In this document: positions 10,371 to 22,000 of the stretch, one piece after another
How positions within the stretch are numbered: the stretch's first letter is position 1
Layout: every line of letters begins with the position of its first letter
Assembly (NCBI GenBank): GCA_963681505.1
Contig: OY811976.1
Span: 3,113,139-3,177,138, forward strand
Source: Eunapius fragilis
Taxonomy: Eukaryota > Porifera > Demospongiae > Spongillida > Spongillidae
Reading direction: 5' to 3'
Length of the DNA stretch: 64,000 nt
The notes under the pieces: model-generated
The model's input: the letters and a program-made list of their open reading frames with translations, nothing else
Database searches by the model: none
What the model was told of the DNA's origin: nothing
Translations under genes and position numbers: made by a program

Positions 10371-12560
10371 CATTGTAAGCTATTTATTGCGCATTCCTTA
10401 TGCAATTAATTACCCAGTCTTCACTTGCTGCTTCTCTCCTATGAGTTTGACATAATTTTCATCACTGAATCATGGTTAAATTGTGACTTGCCTGATTCTC
10501 TTCTACTGTCTAGTGCTTTGTATTATAAAAGATAGGCCTGATGGATATGGTGGGGTTGTAGTAATTGTCCAGAGTTCTCTAAAAGCCGTAAAGTATTGAG
10601 CTAACCACTGACTTCCTACAACTGGAGTGCATATACTTGATGTAATGTTATCACGCAGATCCATGTAACGCTTTGTGTGTGTGTATAACTGGCCTGCCCT
10701 GGCACAAGATATATCTCATACTTCTGTGCTCACTTTGCTATATAAATAATCCTGTCTTTCTTGTTGGTGACTTTAACTATCCCAATATAGCTGGAGTATT
10801 CCAATGAGTCTTGGTTCTGTTTCAAATGATTTTTTTCTTGACCTGCACTATGCAGAATGGTCTTACCCAGATTGTAAACTCTCCTACTAGAGGTCAAAAT
10901 TGTATTGATCTTATATTGGTCTCAAATCCTGGTCTGGTTTATGAAATTTCAGTACTTGAACCCTTCTCCAGTTCTTGTGATCATGCATCTATTGACTTTT
11001 AAATCATATGTCCAAGATCATTACCATCATCAGATTCTTGCTCTTATTTTCATGATTTCCGTCATGCAGATTATAGTGCTATTATTCAGTGTATTAGTGA
11101 TATTGACTGGCTACTGCTTTTTAATATGTGCTCAACTGTTGATGATGTTTGGAGTACAATTAAAGGTGTTCTAAGAGAATCTATTGTTCGTTTTGTGAAG
11201 TTTCATTGAAAACGTTTTCTACACCTCATCGTATTCAAGCATTACTCCTTAAAAAGAAAAAATGGCATCATGTTAATGAAAGTCTGTATCATAAATTTGC
11301 AAATGTATACGTAGCTGTTCAGGCATTTTTTGCTTCTAAAGAACTAGAAGTTGCTAGCAGTAGAAATCTGTCACGTTTTTATTCTTATGCCAACTCTACG
11401 TTCTAAAATACTTCTGTTATTCCTTCTTTATTTTTTTTTCTGTATTTACAACAGATAATGGTATTCTACCTTCTTTAGCTCACCGTAGTCCAGTTACTGC
11501 TTCTCTTGGTTCTGTCACCTTCACTTGTGATAGAGTGGTTAGAGCTTTAAAGAAATTTGCCATTGAAATACTCTAAAACTCCAGATCGTTTTCCTGCTAT
11601 TTTTTAAAAGTGTAATAGAGTTCCCCTTGTCATATCTCTTCAATATGTCAATGCAGTGTGGTCAGTAAATTACCATCTGATTGGAAAATTGCTTATGTCT
11701 GTCCTATTCTTAAGAAAGGCGATCGCAAGCTCCCATCTAATTAACAGTCTGTCTCCCTTACCAGTATATGTGGCAAGGTTATGGAAAGCATCGTATCTGC
11801 TCCAATGATTGCCTATCTGAGGACAAATCAACTCATCTCTAAAGAACAGTATGGCTTTTTAGCTAAGCGCTATACTGGCACCCAATTATTAACAACCATT
11901 AATGATTATACTTTGCAATTGCTGGCTGATAACAAAATGAGAATTGATGCAGTATACATTGACTTTGCAAAGGCTTTTGATTCAGTTTCTCATGATAAAC
12001 CTGTTAAAGTGACAATCTTTGCTGATGATACTAAATTATATTCTGCCGGTTGCATTGCAGAGAACAAACTCTTTATCTGAATTTTGTAACTGGTCTTCCT
12101 AGTGGCAGCTAAATATTGCTTTCCAATAATGCAGTGTTATCTCTTTTGGTCACCTAACAATTCCACCTATTAAATATTTTCTATCAGGTGTAGTCCTAGA
12201 ACAAGTATCTTCAATTTGCAATCTTGGTGTCTTTCTCTCATATGATTTAAAGTTTCATATTCACTGCTTGGTTATTGCTGCTATTGCTCTTCTTCTTAAG
12301 GGTTTTCACACTAGTGAGGTTTCAATACTGGTACGGCTATACATTACTTGTGTTCGGCCACTTCTAGAGCCAAATACATGTACTCAGGTATGGAATCCTT
12401 GGCTTCATTAGGACATCAATTCTATTGAGAAAGTCCAACGTTCCTTTAACAGAGCTGTCTGCAATAGAGCTAAGCTTTCATACATGGATTATGGCACTCG
12501 GCTAAGAAACTTAAATCTTCAATCCCTTGAATATCTCAGGGTATACTTTGAGCTATAAAT
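10371..12560 (+). mobile_element. Degenerate CR1/Jockey-like LINE (endonuclease and reverse transcriptase remnants)
   Basis: In order, with stops and frameshifts: an APE-type endonuclease segment near 10440 (FDIIFITESWL), another near 10765 (LVGDFNYPNI), then VNSPTRGQNCIDLIL near 10880. Reverse-transcriptase blocks follow near 11700 (ICPILKKGD-like), 11960 (YIDFAKAFDSVSH) and 12020 (IFADDTKLYS, the FADD catalytic box). The distance between AFDSVSH and FADD is far too short, so a large internal RT deletion is present. The 3' part near 12220-12535 holds the usual RLYITCVRPLLE and IEKVQRSF motifs. This order is typical of CR1/Jockey-clade non-LTR elements. The element is dead: many stops, the RT deletion and no intact ORF1. 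Confidence 0.85.
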
Positions 12561-13002
12561 ATTTGTATTGCGCGGGCATGTTATAGAGGTTGCGTAGTAA
12601 CCGTATGTTAGAACAGGTGGTAGATTTTATATGCAACATTGGGTAAAACAGTAAAAAAAAAGAGGAGCTAGGAGATAGACCAACTGTTCATCTGGCAAAT
12701 GAATAGCGAGACGAATAACAGCGAGACGAATAATCAGCCCGTGAATTTTCACGGGGACACGCCTAGTGCTTTAATAATAATAATTACACGTAACAAATGG
12801 CATGTACATACATGAAAATGGTCCTATTTGCAAAGATAACAGTATGTAGATAAACACACAAACACACATTTATACACACACACCTACTAACTATGATAAA
12901 AATATTATTCACATTTGAATAACGAAGCGCAATTATGCCACATAGCTGTATGTGAATCTTTCAAAGGTTAAACATATAATAAGCACACAATTGTTATATA
13001 TT
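12561..13002. other. Non-coding stretch
   Basis: Short palindrome CCCGTGAATTTTCACGGG at about 12738 and a short CA-rich stretch near 12860-12885. No gene seen. Confidence 0.4.
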
Positions 13003-13208
13003 TTCACTTCTGGGCTTTATGACTGCCAAAGAGATTGCTCCAAAAATGCCCCCTGTTGCCAGGCCAACACCAGCTCCGATCATTGCACCAGCAATTGTAC
13101 CCACATTGCTCCTTATTCCAGCTCCGCCCCTGCACCTATGCCAGGTCCTCCACCTGCAGCCAATCCTGCCATTAATATTGTAGGCCTTACCTTGGTTGTT
13201 GGTAGTGG
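13003..13208 (-). pseudogene. Degenerate copy 3 of the glycine-zipper gene
   Basis: Nucleotide similarity to 3135-3350 runs along the whole frame (for example TGCCCCCTGTTGCCAGGCCA and CACCAGCTCCGATCATTGCA). Small deletions and insertions around 13110-13190 break the minus-strand frame. It is more diverged than copy 1, so it probably arose from an older duplication. Confidence 0.8.
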
Positions 13209-14368
13209 ATGAAAAAAAAAAAGACTGAATGACAGTTTTCTTTTGTAGGTAGAGCAGTGGAGGCTAGGGGTAATGATGTATACATGTAGATAATATAATT
13301 ACATATTTGGTTATCTAAATTGCATGAACGTGCTCGCATGCACCATCATAATATGTATTTACAATGTATTTACTATTCAGTAGTCAAACTGAGTGGTGCA
13401 AATGTAAATATGTTGTTTGTGACATCAACACGATAGTAAATATAAAGCTTTCGTTTACTATAGTGGAAATGTCACATTTAAGTACACATTTACACCGCAT
13501 TTGATTAATTGTAAATACAATGTAATTCCAATTATTATGCAGTGTGCATGCGCAAAGTAATATGGTAAGCGTTGCATGGGATATATAGATTTGCATGCAT
13601 TGTATATGTCGTGCGATAACACTGCATGAAGGAGCAGAAATCAGAGGAAAATCGAAAACAAGACCGTGCTGGAATGCAGTGCATGAATGATATAAAACAG
13701 GACACAACTAAGGCAAGGCGTGTACCTATCCACAATGCATGGGTCCAAAGAATGCGCGCGGGAGCATCACATTGAATGAAAAATTAATATATTCCGCCGA
13801 AGTCTATACCTCTCAGGGGTTTGAGATGACGACACACCTCTTGAAAAAGGTAATCGGGAGAGTTGAGTAATCTATACATAAGATTTTTTTTTAACCACGT
13901 TTTCATATAAAGGATTTGACACCAGATTTGTAAGCGCTGCTTCACTTTACAACATCATGCAGTGCTACAACTCTACTAGTACTTTACTGCTAACAAAATA
14001 CATTTCTCAGTCATTCTATTGAATGTTAACGTACACAAGTACAAACACAAACTATACTACTTGTGAAAGGCACCATATACGTGTTTAGACCAGTGAATCA
14101 TTTAATATTAACGTTAATGTTGAATGTCATAATGAAGAGCCTTTGTACTCTATTAATGCGCAACGGCCAAAAAAAAAAATCGTCTATAGGGCTATATAAT
14201 AATTCGGTCCCACTGATAAAAAGTTTTGTTCACCATGTATAATCCTTACAGTTTATCATGTTCTGTGACTTAAAGTTCATCCATGTGACATATGCCAGGT
14301 AGCTGAATTCGATTGATATTCTCTACTTCATGTTTTTCAGTATATTGCTTAATGTTTAAATGATCACG
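13209..14368. other. Stretch without recognised feature
   Basis: Two overlapping minus-strand frames (13384-13735) show no recognisable domain. No repeats of note. Confidence 0.35.
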
Positions 14369-14480
14369 CGTTACCCCTATAGCTGGGGAACGAACGTTAA
14401 TTCCCCAGGGGTAACGCAAATTTGATGGTTTATAATTTTCATTGTACTATTAACGTTCGTTCCCCAGCTATAGGGGTAAT
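14369..14480. repeat. Nested hairpin with perfect 30-bp inverted repeat
   Basis: 14371-14400 and 14450-14479 are perfect 30-base inverted repeats (TTACCCCTATAGCTGGGGAA and continuing). The 49-base spacer starts with CCCCAGGGGTAACGC, which can pair instead with GCGTTACCCC at 14369, giving an alternative inner hairpin. A minimal MITE or a recent palindrome is likely. Confidence 0.85.
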
Positions 14481-15770
14481 GATAAACTGGCAACGTAATA
14501 AACACAACTCTTTTCTTTCTCCGCCTGTGCTCTTTCTTGATTTTCGACGTTGCGTTCGTCGCCGCTTGTCGCGATTATTTAAGCTATCCTCTGTTGAAAT
14601 CGATGGTGCGATGATCTGCCAGTACGATTCAAAGCATGCAGTGCTGAGCAGGAGGTGCTAGGAGGAAGTATGTGTTCGTATTTTCAAGGAAAAGAACAAT
14701 GCACACTACTACTGTGTGACATGCAGTCGGCCAACAGTTGTGGCTGTAGTTTGCGGTCTGAAAGAGGATTCAGGTATGTGGTCACAAAGAGGATCCAAAT
14801 GTATGGACTGGTATCAGGAACATGGAATTCCACATTCTGACTAAGACACCCCCAGTTTTAATCATTAAAATGTGTATTCCAACCATTTTTCAAAACTTGA
14901 TTATTGGGACCATGGTGCTTGCGCAGATACCTCTAATCTATTATAATATTGTCCTATATTTATAGGACAGACGCATAGAACAGACGTTTTTTTTTTAATG
15001 TACAGAACACACAACGGATGGCTCATTGTTAAATTATATATATTTGAATGATTTACACATGTACGTTTGAGTATTGACTCCAAATATAACATGTACATTA
15101 ATGAAATTCTAGTTTCTATAGTATCAGCACTTGTTTCTGTGAAGATAGAAAAACTGGAATGTTGTTGATTTCACTGCAACGATATCGTTAATTTTTCATG
15201 TAGTGCACGTTGAATGGTTCACACAGTTACGAAATAATAATTACTTCTCTATTTTAATTAAACGCTTAGTAAGTAAAATGCAGTAAGTACACAAGCTACT
15301 CTATTGTATCTGGATCATCATGTGCCATTAAGTTAGAATGTTGCATCGATACACATGCAGGTAGTAAGATTTTTACAACATTGAAATATAACTAACTAAT
15401 CACTGATGCAAGATTTATTTTCCTGAAGAACGTCCTATATATAAGATGAGGGTACAATCTTTAGTTCATTCTGTAGAAATCATATGTAAAATCCGTTCGT
15501 TATTTAACGTATGATTTTATGTATGGATTACAGGCAGATCATGGGCTAAATCAAATTCTGATTCTCTGGAAATAAAAATCAAATTATGATTCGCGTGTTT
15601 TTTTATGTGACTGATATGCAGCTATTACGTGTGCCAAGTTAGGTCGTATCCCCACACCAGTCCGTGTGTCCTTCCGTAAATAATCTTTTAAGTGATGCTA
15701 CGTCATCTACAATAACACTGTTTCATCTTTGGAATTAAACATCCTTGCCCCCCAAACTACAGAGTTTCTC
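14481..15770. other. Stretch without firm gene
   Basis: A splice-like exon may lie at about 14663-14771 (plus; preceded by CTAG, followed by GTATGTGG), reading EEVCVRIFKEKNNAHYYCVT onward with cysteine pairs. No partner exon was found, so this is a weak suggestion only. The remainder is AT-rich with no recognised feature. Confidence 0.25.
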
Positions 15771-15782
15771 CTTCCTCGCTAT

Positions 15783-15840
15783 AGGGGCGGATGGCGGACA
15801 AGGATTTCGGAGGCGAGGGGGGGGGGGGGGGGGGGGAACC
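15783..15840 (+). mobile_element. Fragment of hAT-like MITE left end with poly-G
   Basis: AGGGGCGGATGGCGGACAAG resembles the CAGGGGCGGATCCAGGATTT end of the element at 48325, and it is followed by a run of about 20 G. No right end is found nearby. It lies about 160 bp upstream of the CSN5 start codon. Confidence 0.4.
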
Positions 15841-16001
15841 AAGCTAGAGTGTATAGGGAACGCTGCAAGCTCCCCACGCCCACGCATGCATTAGTGATTT
15901 TTGTAAGGATGATTACACAATCTTTGGCGAAGGGTGGGGGGTATACCGTACCTATTAATGGTTCTTAATAACCGTAAATTTAGAGATAAATCATTGCAGC
16001 A

Positions 16002-19000
16002 ATGGAGGCAGCCAGAGTTACCTTCGAAGAAAGTAACAACGTCCGGAGCGTTCAGAGTGTGGACTCCATATTCCGGTACAATCACGCCCAACAGCAAGAG
16101 CTACTGGCCTCAAAGCCGTGGGAGAAAGAGTAAGTCACGGACCCCCATTCTGATTCCAAGCCTGTTGAATCCGTTTGCGCGTCCGTTTGTGTTATAGCCC
16201 GCACTACTTCAAGGATGTTAAGATATCTTCCCTGGCGCTGCTCAAGATGGTGATGCACGCGCGCTCTGGCGGGAAACTGGAGGTGATGGGTTTGATGTTG
16301 GGCAAGACAGACGGTCCTAGCATGGTCGTCATGGATACCTTCGCCCTTCCCGTGGAGGGCACGGAAACCAGAGTGAACGCTCAAGCGGCGGCCTACGAGT
16401 ATATGTCTACGTACATCGACACGGCCAAGAAGGTTCGGTGTCATTCCATGTATTTGTGTACACGGGTCCGTAATTTGCTGCCGACTTGCTGCTAGATAAG
16501 GCTCACGTTGTGCATAATTGGGTAGGATAAAGTCTATATGTCAAATGGAATTTTTATCATGCACCATCATGATGGAAGAATAAAATCTTTCCCAGCAGTT
16601 CAGAGGATATATAACCAAAACATGAAACCAGGTGTCATCATCTGAGATATTCTGGAGCAGGATTGGTTGTAGCCATCAATGACCTGATGGTGGCCATCAG
16701 TGATCTGATGGTGGCCATCAGTGACCTGGTGGTGGCCATCAGTGACCTGGTTGTGGCCATCAGTGACCTGATGGTGGCCATCAGTGACCTGGTGGTGGCC
16801 ATCAGTGACCTGACGGTGGCCATCAGTGACCTGACGGTGGCCATCAGTGACCTGATGGTGGCCATCAGTGACCTGGTGGTGGCCATCAGTGACTCGCTGG
16901 TGGCCATCAGTGACCCGCTGGTGGCCATCAGTGACCCGCTGGTGGCCATCAGTGACCTGGTGGTGGCCATCAGTGACCTGGTGGTGGCCATCAGTGACCT
17001 GGTGGTGGCCATCAGTGACCTGGTGGTGGCCATCAGTGACCTGGTGGTGGCCATCAGTGACCTGGTGGTGGCCATCAGTGACCTGGTGGTGGCCATCAGT
17101 GACCTGGTGGTGGCCATCAGTGACCTGGTGGTGGCCATCAGTGACCTGGTGGTGGCCATCAGTGACCTGATGGTGGCCATCAGTGACCTGACGGTGGCCA
17201 TCAGTGACCTGGTGGTGGCCATCAGTGACCTGACGGTGGCCATCAGTGACCTGACTGTGGCCATCAGTGACCTGATGTACAATATGCAGATGTCTACAAC
17301 TACTTGACCAACGCTCCATGTCCCTATACCAGTGCAGACCTTGTATAAACCTACATGGCTTAGAGGGTACTGTACAAGGGCTTAGAGAGTACTGGGGCTT
17401 AGCTTAGAGGGTACAAGGGCTTAGAAGGTACAGGGTTCACATATTGTGTTAGCACTTATTTGACTTATTTGACTGTTAATTGTATGGGGGTGGGCGGGGG
17501 GGGGGGGGGGACCTTGTTCCCATTTCACTATTGAAATGCATCCAAGTCATTGTCATGCACATCCGAGTGAAGTCATCACCTTGCCTTGCTCATAGCCCAC
17601 CCCCTCCCTCCTCTCCTCCCTCCCCTTTCCTCCTCCCCTTCCCCACATTTTAAAAGTATGTTATCAAATGCATGAGTGCATAGGGTGGGGATGTAAGGAT
17701 CATCACTTTGACACCCTCCAGCCTGCATGCCCAAGCACGTCTCAGAGGTTTCCACTCCTCTCTCTGTTAGGCATCTTTATAGGAGAAAGGTCACACCCTT
17801 TTATAGCACCCTAAGCACAGCAGTCCATTCAATGAATTTAAAGGTTGACACAGTGGTGGCTTGATTAATGATGCAATGGTGATGTTTTTAAGTCCCCACT
17901 ATCATAGTGATGTCATTATTTTGTTAACCTGTTTCCTTGCTCACTGCACCATGCCATAAATCCTAATTGAGCATCTTCTAAACGCATTTTCACGATGTGA
18001 CAAAATCAGGTTTGTGATATTTTTTTCAGGTTTCAAAGCTTTAATGTTTAATTACACACTGTTACCTTTTCGCACTTAATGTAGGACCTTTCATAGCTGA
18101 GTTATAAAATGCTGAATTTTTAATCAGATGTACATTTCAATGGCAATGGCTTCTTTTACTTACCTTGAAAATTTTATCAAACTACCACAAGCCCGGGTTT
18201 TGCTATAAAACGTTACATTTATAAATTTATTTTTAAAAAATCCCATTCAACTGCATAGATACTTGTCCAGCCACTGACTGGAATATAAGGTCAGGTACAT
18301 GTAGCTAAGGCACTGGGGTATAAGGTTATGACCCAACCCCAGGTAGCTAAGGCACTGGGGTATAAGGTTATGACCCAACCCCAGGTAGCTAAGGCACTGG
18401 GGTATAAGGTTATGACTCAACCCCAGGTAGCTAAGGCACTGGGGTATAAGGTTATGACCCAACCCCAGGTAGCTAAGGCACTGGGGTATAAGGTTATGAC
18501 TCAACCCCAGGTAGCTAAGGCACTGGGGTATAAGGTTATGACTCAACCCCAGGTAGCTAAGGCACTGTGGTATAAGGTTATGACCCAACCCCAGGTAGCT
18601 AAGGCACTGGGGTATAAGGTTATGACCCAACCCCAGGTAGCTAAGGCACTGGGGTATAAGGTTATGACTCAACCCCAGGTAGCTAAGGCACTGGGGTATA
18701 AGGTTATGACTCAACCCCAGGTAGCTAAGGCACTGGGGTATAAGGTTATGACCCAACCCCAGGTAGCTAAGGCACTGGGGTATAAGGTTATGACCCAACC
18801 CCAGGTAGCTAAGGCACTGGGGTATAAGGTTATGACTCAACCCCAGGTAGCTAAGGCACTGGGGTATAAGGTTATGACCCAACCCCAGGTAGCTAAGGCA
18901 CTGGGGTATAAGGTTATGACTCAACCCCAGGTAGCTAAGGCACTGGGGTATAAGGTTATGACCCAACCCCAGGTAGCTAAGGCACTGGGGTATAAGGTTA

Positions 19001-22000
19001 TGACCCAACCCCAGGTAGCTAAGGCACTGGGGTATAAGGTTATGACCCAACCCCAGGTAGCTAAGGCACTGGGGTATAAGGTTATGACTCAACCCCAGGT
19101 AGCTAAGGCACTGGGGTATAAGGTTATGACTCAACCCCAGGTAGCTAAGGCACTGGGGTATAAGGTTATGACCCAACCCCAGGTAGCTAAGGCACTGGGG
19201 TATAAGGTTATGACTCAACCCCAGGTAGCTAAGGCACTGGGGTATAAGGTTATGACCCAACCCCAGGTAGCTAAGGCACTGTGGTATAAGGTTATGACCC
19301 AACCCCAGGTAGCTAAGGCACTGGGGTATAAGGTTATGACCCAACCCCAGGTAGCTAAGGCACTGGGGTATAAGGTTATGACCCAATCCCAGGTAGCTAA
19401 GGCACTGGGGTATAAGGTTATGACCCAACCCCAGGTAGCTAAGGCACTGGGGTATAAGGTTATGACTCAACCCCAGGTAGCTAAGGCACTGGGGTATAAG
19501 GTTATGACCCAACCCCAGGTAGCTAAGGCACTGGGGTATAAGGTTATGACTCAACCCCAGGTAGCTAAGGCACTGGGGTATAAGGTTATGACCCAACCCC
19601 AGGTAGCTAAGGCACTGTGGTATAAGGTTATGACCCAACCCCAGGTAGCTAAGGCACTGGGGTATAAGGTTATGACCCAACCCCAGGTAGCTAAGGCACT
19701 GGGGTATAAGGTTATGACCCAACCCCAGGTAGCTAAGGCACTGGGGTATAAGGTTATGACCCAACCCCAGGTAGCTAAGGCACTGTGGTATAAGGTTATG
19801 ACCCAACCCCAGGTAGCTAAGGCACTGGGGTATAAGGTTATGACTCAACCCCAGGTAGCTAAGGCACTGGGGTATAAGGTTATGACCCAACCCCAGGTAG
19901 CTAAGGCACTGGGGTATAAGGTTATGACTCAACCCCAGGTAGCTAAGGCACTGGGGTATAAGGTTATGACCCAACCCCAGGTAGCTAAGGCACTGGGGTA
20001 TAAGGTTATGACCCAACCCCAGGTAGCTAAGGCACTGGGGTATAAGGTTATGACCCAATCCCAGGTAGCTAAGGCACTGGGGTATAAGGTTATGACCCAA
20101 CCCCAGGTAGCTAAGGCACTGGGGTATAAGGTTATGACCCAACCCCAGGTAGCTAAGGCACTGTGGTATAAGGTTATGACCCAACCCCAGGTAGCTAAGG
20201 CACTGGGGTATAAGGTTATGACCCAACCCCAGGTAGCTAAGGCACTGGGGTATAAGGTTATGACCCAACCCCAGGTAGCTAAGGCACTGTGGTATAAGGT
20301 TATGACCCAACCCCAGGTAGCTAAGGCACTGGGGTATAAGGTTATGACTCAACCCCAGGTAGCTAAGGCACTGTGGTACAAGGTTATGACCCAACCCCAG
20401 GTAGCTAAGGCACTGGGGTATAAGGTTATGACTCAACCCCAGGTAGCTAAGGCACTGGGGTATAAGGTTATGACCCAACCCCAGGTAGCTAAGGCACTGT
20501 GGTACAAGGTTATGACCCAACCCCAGGTAGCTAAGGCACTGTGGTACAAGGTTATGACCCAACCCCAGGTAGCTAAGGCACTGGGGTATAAGGTTATGAC
20601 TCAACCCCAGGTAGCTAAGGCACTGGGGTATAAGGTTATGACTCAACCCCAGGTAGCTAAGGCACTGTGGTACAAGGTTATGACCCAACCCCAGGTAGCT
20701 AAGGCACTGTGGTACAAGGTTATGACCCAACCCCAGGTAGCTAAGGCACTGGGGTATAAGGTTATGACTCAACCCCAGGTAGCTAAGGCACTGGGGTATA
20801 AGGTTATGACCCAACCCCAGGTAGCTAAGGCACTGGGGTATAAGGTTATGACTCAACCCCAGGTAGCTAAGGCACTGGGGTATAAGGTTATGACTCAACC
20901 CCAGGTAGCTAAGGCACTGTGGTATAAGGTTATGACCCAACCCCAGGTAGCTAAGGCACTGTGGTATAAGGTTATGACCCAACCCCAGGTAGCTGAGGCA
21001 CTGGGGTATAAGGTTATGACCCAATCCCAGGTAGCTGAGGCACTGGGGTATAAGGTTATGACCCAACCCCAGGTAGCTGAGGCACTGGGGTATAAGGTTA
21101 TGACCCAACCCCAGGTAGCTAAGGCACTGGGGTATAAGGTTATGACCCAATCCCAGGTAGCTAAGGCACTGGGGTATAAGGTTATGACCCAACCCCAGGT
21201 AGCTAAGGCACTGGGGTATAAGGTTATGACCCAACCCCAGGTAGCTAAGGCACTGGGGTATAAGGTTATGACCCAACCCCAGGTAGCTAAGGCACTGGGG
21301 TATAAGGTTATGACCCAACCCCAGGTAGCTAAGGCACTGGGGTATAAGGTTACGGCCCAACCCCAGGTAGCTAAGGCACTGGGGTATAAGGTTACGACCC
21401 AACCCCAGGTAGCTAAGGCACTGTGGTATAAGGTTATGACCCAATCCCAGGTAGCTAAGGCACTGGGGTATAAGGTTATGACCCAACCCCAGGTAGCTAA
21501 GGCACTGGGGTATAAGGTTATGACCCAACCCCAGGTAGCTAAGGCACTGGGGTATAAGGTTATGGCCCAACCCCAGGTAGCTAAGGCACTGGGGTATAAG
21601 GTTACGGCCCAACCCCAGGTAGCTAAGGCACTGTGGTATAAGGTTATGACCCAACCCCAGGTAGCTAAGGCACTGGGGTATAAGGTTATGACCCAACCCC
21701 AGGTAGCTAAGGCACTGGGGTATAAGGTTATGACCCAATCCCAGGTAGCTAAGGCACTGTGGTATAAGGTTATGACCCAACCCCAGGTAGCTAAGGCACG
21801 GCGTGGTCATTTCATGGTAAATTGTATCACCTTACCTTCTCACATTGAGATGCCATTTCCGTATATATTCTCCCAACTCTAATACACAAAATTGCTTGTG
21901 TACCTTATGTTGTTCCGTTTATGAAATATGGCCACTTGCATAATTAATTATTTTGATCACCTTGGAAGAGCATTGCTTGTATGTGGTTAAGCATGGGTCC

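Noticed and set aside
16600-17319. Frames of about 214-239 codons in the 21-bp array
   Set aside because: Purely repeat-encoded, open on both strands, inside CSN5 intron 2.
18247-21882. Open frames of nearly 1,200 codons on both strands
   Set aside because: They consist only of the 42-bp repeat and lie within a CSN5 intron. Being open on both strands follows from the unit length being divisible by three and the unit lacking stops, so there is no independent coding evidence.
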